Shown here: positions 56,101 through 64,000 of the stretch, one piece after another
Position numbering within the stretch: the stretch's first letter is position 1
Layout of the letters: the number at the start of each line of letters is the position of its first letter
NCBI GenBank assembly: GCA_007449985.2
Contig: VIIQ02000230.1
Location: 1-64,000 of the forward strand
From: Desmodesmus armatus
Lineage: Eukaryota; Chlorophyta; Chlorophyceae; Sphaeropleales; Scenedesmaceae
Reading direction: 5' to 3'
Length of the DNA: 64,000 nucleotides
The notes under the pieces: model-generated
Told to the model about the DNA's origin: nothing
The model's database searches: none
Seen by the model: only the letters and a program-made list of their open reading frames with translations
Position numbers and translations under genes: made by a program

Positions 56101-58210
56101 TACAGCATGCAGTACAGGTGAGCAGGGCCGGGGGGGGTGGGAGAGGGTGGGTGGTGGTATGAGGTGGGATTGCGGAGGGGACAGAGTGGCACGGTGGGGT
56201 GGGGGCAGTGTGTGTGCAAGATGTGGGCAGCATGTGCACCGTGCACTGGCCCAGTGCACTGGGCCGGGCCCAGTGCAGTGCACAGGCCGGCTTTGAAACA
56301 TCCCAAGGTACTCTCACTCACGCTAGCATCCGACGTCTGCGTGCCCCCGCTGCCATGCTGCCCTCACACAGGTCTAAGCTGGGCTGCTGCCGCCCCAACG
56401 CTGATGTCATCCTGAGCGGCAAGGCAGGGCTGGCATCAGACACTAAGGGTGCACCCAAGCAGGGGTCCAAAAAGAGCGGCAGAGCAGCCGAGCTTGAGAC
56501 CTATCGCAAGGGCAAGGTGTTCTACCCCCGAAGCTCTCAGACAGCCTGTGTGTGGGACGTCCATTTCCTCAGCACACCAATTGCGGTCTCGCAGCATGTG
56601 TCACAGACCGGCTATGCAACAGCCACATGGTGAGTGGTTCTGGTTGATGCAGCCTCAGCGCTGTGTTCTTGCAAGTCGGCATGCTGGACTTGCGCCCTTT
56701 CCAGCCAAGATGACGCCAGTGTGCATTTCAAGAGAGCGTCACTCAAGTTTACAGCGGCAGCATGGTAAAGATTTTGGGTTGAGGCCCAAGGGCAGAGTGG
56801 CCTTAGGCCGGTCTGGTGGGAGAGGAGCTAGTGTATGGGGTCTGAGAGGAGGGGGGCATCGACGCATGGAGCTGAGCTCAGCACCTGTTCCCTAGACTGA
56901 GTACTACAGTAGTTTGCGGCGAACAATATGCACGGTATGACACCTGAGCGCAACAGGGCATCGAGACTGACATGCTTACACCTGCCTGCCACCTGCCACG
57001 CGGTGCTGCTTCTGCCCCTCCTCTTGCTGCTGCTGCTCCTGCGCTGTGCAGCCACTTTGGTGACGCCATCAACAGCTGCGACAGCTCCCTCTGCGATGGT
57101 CTCACCATCACAGTACAGGCTGATGTATACGAGGCATACGCTGTCAGCGAGCACCCAATATTCCCAGCAGTCCGGGACGCATCCTGCACAGACTTTGCCC
57201 TCAACGTGACCTCTGGCAGCCGCAGCACCTCTAACACACGCGTGGTCGCAACCCCGCCTCGTTCAACCCTGAAGCCCATCCAACGCTCCTTCAGCCCCCC
57301 TTCCTTCGCCCCCCTCTCAACACCAATTGCCCAAGCACCTGCACCCGTCCCAGCCCCAAGGTGGATGCCATCAGTACAGCAGCCAGCACCTGCACCAGCC
57401 CCAGCCCCAATTCCTCAGCTGGTCCCAGCCCCTCAGCCGATGCCTGCACGTACCCCAGCTCTCTTCGAGCCTGCCCCAGCCTCGGCTGCTGAGGAGCCGG
57501 CACCAGCCCCGGCAGCTCCTACTCCTGCTCCGTTAAGCAGGGGGCACTCCAGCATCAAGCTAAAGCCTCTTGTGCCACCACATGCGACTGCGGGCGGCAG
57601 CGGCGGCAGTCAAGGCTCCAGCGTGGAGTCTCCATCGTCACCCCCATCGTCATTCCGTTCAGCGGGCGACTTCAAGAAGTTCCGCGTAAAGACGGAAGGC
57701 CAGGCGCAGGCGGAGGCAGAACTGGTCAACACAGCATCGACCTCATCAGCAAGTGTGGCGGTCGCGGCAGTTGAGTCCGCGGCGTCAGAGGATGTGGAGA
57801 TCGGCACTGCCTCCGTCGAGGCTCAGCCTGCCATGGAGTTCAAAAAGTTTGTGAGCAAGGCCACCATTCCAAAAGAAGCTGCCTCGGAGTTACGGGGAGC
57901 ACCTGCGCCCGTCAGGTCCTCCGCCCCCGACAACCAGGCCACAGCGAGCTTCAGCGCCCCCCAAATCTACGGCGGATATGCCACCATACTATCCGGCCCC
58001 ATCACGTCCGTCACTGGCGTTTCACGTCACAAGTTTGACTTCAACGGCGGCGTGATGCAGTTTGTCGCAAGGTTTGATGGCGTGGAGCTGAGCGTCGACG
58101 ACCTGGCTGCCGTGTCAGAAGATGTGCCGTTTATTCAGGACAAGGCGTATCTGTGGTTGTTTGACAAGGAGGGAGCTTATGCAGCCAAGGCCCAGGGGTG
58201 GAAGCCCTAG
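53126..58210 (+). CDS. Secreted cysteine-patterned protein, family member C
   Basis: Seven exons, 53126-53649, 54457-54653, 55017-55128, 55349-55534, 55689-55853, 56372-56629 and 57052-58210, all phases closing, 866 residues. The signal peptide is MRLLLLFTLLGCVFAV. Then come 'LQQLGTSFAKMLLHAR', a charged linker carried on several small exons (with 'PSYDTPDPSNEA' and 'PDSSYGGGPDSSY' repeats), C-x8-C (CLTEASMAEC), 'KLGCC', 'ACVW', 'HFGDAINSCDSSLCDGLTIT', a Pro/Ala spacer of about 270 residues and a diverged C-terminal domain 'GGYATILSGPITSVTG ... EDVPFIQDKAYLWLF'. It is the most divergent of the three. A nearly complete copy of exon 5 with an open frame lies in the next intron. Confidence 0.8.
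55596..55680 (+). repeat. Dispersed ~75-bp repeat, copy 3
   Basis: CATGAGCCCCTGGCTTGCTG, GCTAGCGCCAAGGTTGGGAC and a CCCCCCAATTACTGAACTG stretch with TACTGTACTG units form the longest copy. It fills most of the intron before exon 5 of member C. Confidence 0.8.
55995..56126 (+). repeat. Copy of member C exon 5 with open frame
   Basis: It reads GGPSQREVCLTEASMAECCLTG-SANEGSAYSMQY, then AG|GTGAGC, against the real GPSKSEEVCLTEASMAECRLTG-PADEGSAFSVQY. The first 32 bases from GTGTGCCTGACG are identical and about 12 of the next 54 differ. There is no stop and the donor keeps the same phase, but no acceptor in the right phase was found. Confidence 0.85.
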
Positions 58211-59570
58211 AGCAGCAGCTGCAGCCCGGGGGGGGGGGGTCAGTCCAGCACAACAACTGGCATGAGTAGGTGGGTTTCCGCAAGGGTTGGGGTTTGCGCA
58301 CCTCTGCAGTGCCATAGGTGGTGGTCATGGCACTTGGAACGTTTGTGTGCTTTGGCGCAAAAACACAGCCGTCTATAGTATAATGTGCGGTCAGCGTGCT
58401 GTTGCTGAAGCACAGCGGTCACACAGGATTCAGCATCAAAACCCATGGGTGTGACAGGCAGCCCCGCCAACTCCATTGATTCTTGGATGGCAGGATGTGT
58501 CTGGTGATCGTAAGCTGCCTAGCTTCAGGCTGACAAAGCGGGGCTCAGCTCTTGCAAGCTTCGTGCTGCGGGTTTGCATGGTGAAGCTCACCATGTCAAC
58601 TTTGAAAGTTTGGCATGCTGTTGTTGTGGTGCGGCCATACTACTTGCATGATGGTCCTTTTACTTGACCAGCCATAAGTCAGGGATGTTGTGGCTACCGT
58701 TTGTTGTGTGCCTGGACACGTTCATGTCACAACACCTGCTGCGGAGTGCAAGTGCAACAGCAGCCAGCTGGTGGTACCAGTGGTGGTTTTGGCAACAGCC
58801 CACATGCACATACAAACTTAGCCCGTAAACATGGGCTGATTTCGGCGGGAACTGGTATGGGCGCTGTAGTTGCACAAGCACCTCCTGCACTCGGTCGGGG
58901 TCATGAGATAGTTCAGCCGTGTACCACTACTATTACTTCTTCTGGTGCAGTGTCCGCTTGCAAACCTGCACTGCCTAAAGCATACATGCATGCAGACACC
59001 ATGATGATATCCATCCATGGTCCTCTCACTGCAGCAATGAGAACAATAACTGTACAACACCCCGCAACCCAGGGCACAGACAGGCCGCTGCAAAGCTCAC
59101 AGGCAGTAATGACAAACACATGCACACTAATTGCAGCGGGGATGAGACCCCACTGCGGCACTTGCTCAAGTTATGCAGGCCAAAAATAGTTGTGACAAGC
59201 TGCCAAGAGGAGGGGAAAGCCCTATCCGCCAGAACAAACTGCACTTGCACTACACTCCAGGTGCGGGCAAACATTGCGCCTGGCTGCATAGCCATTCATC
59301 ATCAGCATACAATGCTGGCAGCAACACTCGGCCAACAAGCCAGAATCTTGCAGTCCGTCACTGCTAGCGCAGAAAACTGAAGTGCACAGCAGCTGTTGCA
59401 CTCCTGCAGATCTACAAGACTGACGATGCTTGCAGAAGCAGTATATGCAGAACCACAAGCAGTGGTTCGCCCGATAGCAGCGGAAGCTTAAACATGCTCT
59501 GAGGCAACAGTGGCCTCTGCACGGGCGACTAGCTGCCCGCCCAAATGTGCAGCACCCCAGCTGCCTCTGC
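58211..59570. other. Convergent 3' regions of member C and the golgin
   Basis: No gene was found. The plus strand changes from G/T-rich to C/A-rich at roughly 58.8-59.0 kb, as expected between two converging transcripts. Confidence 0.5.
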
Positions 59571-60108
59571 TCATCCCGTCAACTGCGCCAATCGCCCAAG
59601 GGCACTCAGCACTTGAGTGGCAGGCGGCGCGGTGGCTGCCAGCACCTTGCGCATCGCTGCAAACTCTGCGGGCGTGGCTTGCAGCACGGCCGCAACCGCC
59701 GGCATCAGCGCATCCCGCTCCGCCGTCTTCCCTGCCATGACAGCTTCTAGGAACTTGAGCACCACATTCCTAAGGTACACAAGGTCCACACCTGCTACAG
59801 CCTCACGTTTGCTGGCGGCTGCAGCCGCCGCCGGTGCTACTGCCGCGTCACTTATGCCGTACAGGCTGCCCCCACCAACCTTATTCTGCTCCTGCCAGCG
59901 GCGAGGGGTGCTGCAGCCGCTGCTGGGCCGGCGTTGCGAGCCATTGGCTGCTGCATAGCTGTTGCTGCTGAACCCTCCGCCGCCGCCGCCCTGTTGCTGC
60001 TGCTGCTGTTGAAGGTTCCAGAGGCCGCTGCTGCTGTGGGAGATGATGCCCGAGCCGCCCCCCACACTAATGAGACCCCCGGACCCTGTGGACCCTGCTG
60101 TTGTCAGG

Positions 60109-60154
<46 letters not shown>

Positions 60155-63100
60155 GGTGTTGGCTGGAGGAGGCCGACCTACTCAGTCTGCATACAATCGG
60201 TGACAAAGTGCACATACAACACCAGGCAACGGCAGGCAGACAGACATCAGCGCAGACGTACGAGGGAAGGTAGTATGGATGCACTGCAACAGCCTAGGGC
60301 AACTTTGGAACTCGTTCGATGTGCACCCCCCCTCCCACACCACCATCACACAACAAGAGGTATGCAAGGCAGGCTGAGAGTGACCACAGCGCTGCTAACC
60401 CTTAACAAAAGGATGCAATTCATTCCTCCCTCCAACCTGGCCGGCCCCAAGCAACCACCGCAGAACACACCTGTGCTGCCCGCCTGCTGCTGTTGCTATG
60501 GCCGCCTGTCGCTCTGCCTCCCTGCACTGCAGCTCCGCCTGCACCAGCAGCTCCCGCAGGTTGTCTGCGTCAGCCTGACACACCTCCAGGGTTGACTGAA
60601 GGTCTGAGATGCGCGCCGCTGCATCCTCATCAGCCTGCAGCAGGAGGATGGGTGGGGTGGGTGGTGCCATGAGGTAGTGTGGGGTAGGGTGGTGCAGTCA
60701 TCCTAAACAGAGGGGCACGGTGGGGTGGACTGAAGGTCTGAGATACGCGCCGCTGCATCCTCATCAGCCTGCAGCAGACAACACAACCAAGCCACACCAT
60801 ATACACATGCATAAGTTGCTGGTGTTGTGCTGCTTTCACTGCGACTGCACTTTACTGAGTCTGCAGTAGACCGAACATGTCAGCTTGAACAGCCAGCGAG
60901 CAGGGCCACTACCCTGTACTGTTGGTGTGCAGTAGGGACGCAAGCATCACATGCACCCCACAGTCAGCTTCTCATGACCAACACATAGCCCAACACCCAA
61001 CATCTCGAAATCCAGGTGTGTGAGCACCCAAGGCATACCAAAGTAAAAACTTCCTGGACCCCCTGCACGCTAGTCATAAATCTCAAAGCCAGCGCACCTG
61101 CAGCGCCTGTTCCTGCACCTCCTGCAGCCTCTGTTCAAGCTGCGCATGCAGCTGCTGCTCCTGCTGCACCAGCCGCTGAGACGCCTCCAGCTCGCTGCGT
61201 GCGTTGCTCACAGCAGCCTGTGGGCAGTATGGGCGCAGCAGCACAGCACAGCGCAGCGCAGCACAGCATGAGAGGCCTCGTCAACACAGCATGAGAGCCA
61301 CAGCAAAACGTCAGCAGGAACGGCATGTGCAGCTGAGAGCGGGCCACAAAGCTCTCCAGCCCCACCTGCATGACCTGGTGACTGAAATTGAAACCTCAGC
61401 AGACCCGTGGTCTCAGACATTCAGGGGCGGGGAGACACCCCACTGCGTGGGGTGTGGGTCGGGGCGGGGTGGTGTGGTGAGGGGGGTGGTGTAACAGCTT
61501 CACAAGACAGTGCCCACTTCCCAACCCACCAACACAGAATATTGCCTGCCATACTCTCCACCTACCTGCATGTACTCCAGCTGCTGCTCCAGCCACTTCA
61601 CAAAGCAGGGGTCAAGGGTACTTGCATGCTGCGTGTGTTTTTCGAACTTAGACCTGATGAGCCTTGAAGAAGGCGGAATTAGTCGTCTGTTCGTTCACTC
61701 CACACGCACAATACAATACGCCTGCTGCCTGGGTCGCTGGTACTTCCCCACATTGTCTGTACAACCCCCAAAAAATGTTAAGGGTTAGGGTGTTACTTGT
61801 CCCAGCTCTCCAGGCCCACCTGCATGTACTCCAGCTGCTGCTCCAGCCCGGCCACCTCCTGCTGTGCTGCTGGCGGCCACAGGGCGCGGTTGTGGCCAGC
61901 AGCAGCGAGGCGCGCAGCAACCTGCACAGCAGCAGCATAACATGTATGCATGCCCACATACTGTACGTTACTTGTCTAGTAGGTTGCAGCACTGTTGGCA
62001 TTCCACAGGAGCAGTTAGCAACTGTGCACGGTGTGTGATGCCCAAGCATCACGCTGAGCTTGTGCTGGTGCAAGTAGTGCCAGTCCTGCTGGAGCAACTG
62101 GCCGCCCAACCAATTCAGCTTTTGGCTCACTGGCTGTTGCTGAGAAAGGGAACTGTTCACCCACTTGATTGTACTGAACCATGCATGTCCTGGCAAAGGT
62201 GCTAAGCACGGATCCACTGTCGCACACTCCCTGGTACAAATTGCTGCCTGGTGCTAATTGCCCAAGGCCCCCCCCCCACCTGCTCCCCAACGGCTGCCTG
62301 TGCTTTCGCTGCCGTCGCTGCCGCCAGCTCTGCTGCGGTGCTTGCTGCCTCAGACTGCGAGGTGACCTCACGCAGCCGCGACTCCAGGCGGGCCACCAGT
62401 GCTGCCAGGCCAGACAGCTGCCCCTCCAGCTCACCCTTGCTGGCCTCAAGGCTGGCCACACGCTGCGCAGGGGGGGGGGGGAGCAGTCAGGCAGTCAGTG
62501 TTGGTTACAACGAGGCCCCGAAAGGCCCAGCCGACCCAGTCAGTCAGTCAGTGTCCGTTACAAAGAGGCCTCAAGGACCCAGCCGACCCAGTCAGTCAGT
62601 CAGTCAGTGTTCGTCGCCGACCCACTCACTCACTCATTGTTCGTCCGACCCCATGCAAGCCCCGAGACCCAATCCATGGGGAAGGAGGGCAGAGGAGTGC
62701 AATTGCCTGACAGGACCCTGTCTTAGCCCCATTGGCGCAGTGGTAGCGCAGTCCCTTCGTAAGGGAAAGGTCGCGTGTTCAACCCACGCATGGGGCATGT
62801 GCAGGGCTCTCATCAGGGATTGGTGCTGGTGAGGAGTGCCCTTCCTGCTCTAGGTGTTGCCAGTGCACGGTGACACAATGCTGTGCATGCAGCATTGCGC
62901 CCCTAGCCCTTCCCCAGCCCAGTAGGCCCTCCCCGCAGCCAGTGCTGCCAGGCCAGACAGCTGACCCTCCAGCTTACCCCTGCTGGCTTCTAGGCTGACC
63001 ACTTGCTGAAGGCGGTGGGGCTGGCGGGTGGCTGTGATAAAGTGGGCGCATCCTGGCTTCATTGCTCTGGTGGTTACTGCAACTACCCCAAGGTTTTTCC

Positions 63101-63401
63101 TGACTGCTGGCCCTCTCTGAACCTTGGTTGTGTAAGCAGCACAGGAGGGGGCCCCTCGAAAGTGAGGCAGGGGAGTGGCGCTTGATTTCACCACATGTGG
63201 TGCTGGATGCCTGCTTACCATCTTGTGCTGCTCCAGCTGGCTCTTCTCCCGCTTGAGCTCGCGCAGCTGCTCACGCAGTGACGCGTTCTCTGCTGCTGCC
63301 GACTCGCCCTCAGCAGCCGCTGCCTCTGCGCTGCGCAGCTGCGACACCACTGCTGCCTCACGACCCTCAACAAGAGCCAGGCGCCTCTCAAGATTGGTCA
63401 C
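59571..63401 (-). CDS. GRIP-domain golgin, 5' end outside or unresolved
   Basis: Six exons read on the minus strand: 63401-63219, 62462-62280, 61921-61820, 61217-61098, 60634-60471 and 60186-59571, all closing in phase (455 residues visible). The first five encode Glu/Gln/Leu/Ala/Arg heptad-like coiled coil ('LREQLRELKREKSQLEQHKM', 'GELEGQLSGLAALVARLESR', 'DNLRELLVQAELQCREAERQ'). The last exon has poly-Gln and Gly/Ser runs and then a GRIP domain: 'VDLVYLRNVVLKFLEAV', 'ALMPAVAAVLQATPAEF'. The Tyr in VYLRNVV is the residue that in known GRIP domains binds ARL1 at the trans-Golgi. By family it is a trans-Golgi tether. The first visible exon starts at an acceptor in phase 0, so more coding sequence lies upstream, probably beyond 64 kb. 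The introns hold several exon-edge copies and a tRNA-like sequence. Confidence 0.82.
60727..60776 (-). repeat. Echo of golgin exon 60634 5' edge
   Basis: The minus strand reads CTGCAG|GCTGATGAGGATGC, then AGCGGCGCG-ATCTCAGACC, the same as the real acceptor and exon start at 60592-60640. One codon differs silently and homology ends at TTCAGTC. It lies in the preceding intron. Confidence 0.9.
61348..61591 (-). repeat. Two echoes of golgin exon 61820 3' edge
   Basis: The real exon end LEQQLEYMQ|GTGGGCCTGGAGAG (61801-61848) recurs at 61563-61591 as LEQQLEYMQ|GTAGGT. At 61348-61376 only VMQ|GTGGGGCTGGAGAG remains. Both lie downstream in the following intron and each keeps a donor. Confidence 0.85.
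62726..62797 (+). tRNA. tRNA-Thr(CGT) or tRNA-derived SINE head
   Basis: A cloverleaf can be folded: acceptor GCCCCAT/ATGGGGC (7 perfect pairs), D stem GCGC/GCGC around AGTGGTA, anticodon arm GTCCC-TTCGTAA-GGGAA (one G-A mismatch at the top, anticodon CGT, T33 present) and T arm GCGTG-TTCAACC-CACGC. Box A (TGGCGCAGTGG) and box B (GTGTTCAACCC) are intact. It sits in a golgin intron on the opposite strand. No T-run terminator follows closely, so it could be a young tRNA-derived element rather than a working tRNA gene. Confidence 0.75.
62938..63011 (-). repeat. Echo of golgin exon 62462 5' edge
   Basis: It reads VVSLEASRGKLEGQLSGLAAL, a close copy of the real RVASLEASKGELEGQLSGLAAL (62395-62470), with several base changes. 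It lies about 480 bases upstream in the preceding intron, on the far side of the tRNA-like sequence. Confidence 0.9.
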
Positions 63402-64000
63402 CTGCAACACCGTGTTGACACATCAAGGCACACACATGTATGAAGCACAAGCTGTCTCGTCAGCTTCCTTGGAAGCGCCTTTCACACTTTCTAGCCCCTC
63501 AACATGAGCCAGTTGGTCACCTGCGCTGCAGTGTTGGCAATAGGAGGCACACACATGTATGAGGCTTAGGGTTTGGGGTTTCAGGCGCTGCGCAGCTGCG
63601 ACACCACTGCTGCCTCACGACCCTCAACAAGAGCCAAGTGCCTCTCAAGATTGGTCACCTGCACCGCAGCGTTGACATATTGAGGCACACACACGTTTAT
63701 AAGGCACATGTTGTCTCGCCAGGTTGCTTGGCAGCGGCTGCACACACTCTCTAGCCTCTTTGAAGTCAGCGTGCCGCAGTTCCCGGCATCCCAGAGTCAC
63801 GCTGCCTGGTTGCTTTGTTCCTCCCGTCACCGCATCGCCCTCCCACCCGCATGTTGCTGGCCACCATATGCTGCACCACACTTGCAGCTGATAGCACCAC
63901 TACACGACAAAAGGTAAGCGAGGACAAAGTAGGCCGCGGCGGCCTCCGCTGCTGTCGCCCAATCAAACCACAAACCAGGTGTTGCCCCTGGTCACCGCAA
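63402..64000. other. Right edge: golgin intron or 5' region
   Basis: Besides the two exon-edge copies I find no exon that joins in phase to the golgin. A telomere-like TTAGGGTTTGGGGTTT lies at 63568. The gene most likely continues past the window. Confidence 0.5.
63508..63702 (-). repeat. Two echoes of golgin exon 63401 5' edge
   Basis: At 63586-63702 the acceptor and codons VTNLERHLALVEGREAAVVS are nearly identical to the real exon start, but the frame meets TGA after QLRSA. The flanking intron (GCACACACA-GT-TA-AA) is also copied. A shorter copy covers 63508-63567, with the acceptor side and intron only. Confidence 0.9.

Noticed and set aside
40559..58210. Identification of A, B and C as pherophorins
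   Set aside because: They share a Pro-rich spacer and secretion with pherophorins, but I do not see the pherophorin cysteine-domain motifs; the cysteine plan differs.

Overview
The window is nuclear DNA of a green alga, most likely a chlorophycean (Chlamydomonadales-like) species. The evidence is: many short exons with GT-AG introns, very long CAG/CTG runs coding for poly-Gln, poly-Ala and poly-Ser, G/T-rich introns with long G runs, TGTAA motifs downstream of stop codons, Arabidopsis-type TTTAGGG telomere-like patches, and gene families typical of green algae. Species cannot be named from the sequence alone. Gene models below were built by hand from reading frame, splice sites and exon phase; no transcript evidence was available.

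Layout. 1.3-2.5 kb (-): first two exons of a VPS39/Vam6-like vacuolar tethering subunit. 4.3-14.2 kb (-): a very large secreted protein, a roughly 1,200-residue Gln/Pro/Glu-rich region followed by an alginate-lyase-like domain and a Ser/Gln/Ala tail. 14.75-16.27 kb (+): SLX9-like ribosome biogenesis factor, divergent from the lyase gene. 17.3-25.76 kb (+): membrane-anchored tetratricopeptide (TPR) protein with 13 exons. 27.3-30.3 kb (-): unknown, probably plastid-targeted low-complexity protein. 30.8-38 kb: gene-poor, C/A-rich on the + strand, with a LINE fragment. 38.2-38.9 kb (-): unknown 239-residue protein. 40.56-58.21 kb (+): three tandem paralogues (A, B, C) of a secreted, cysteine-patterned family I do not recognise. 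59.57-63.4 kb (-): a GRIP-domain golgin, open at its 5' end, with a tRNA-Thr-like sequence in one intron.

Three observations stand out. First, in five separate genes the introns carry degraded copies of the adjoining exon edge together with its splice site ('splice-junction echoes'). Copies of a 3' exon edge lie in the following intron and copies of a 5' edge in the preceding intron, as expected if short tandem duplications across exon-intron junctions are a main source of intron growth here. Second, the A-B-C cluster is a candidate undescribed extracellular protein family with a fixed cysteine plan, a conserved C-terminal domain and fast-changing spacers. Third, eight exons need exactly one extra base, mostly in C/G or A runs, for frame and phase to close. 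This is either systematic assembly error or decay, and it would break automatic gene models.

Genes mostly stand alone rather than in a pathway. The secreted lyase-like protein and the A-B-C proteins would act at the cell wall or matrix, the golgin and VPS39 in membrane traffic, and SLX9 in the nucleolus.
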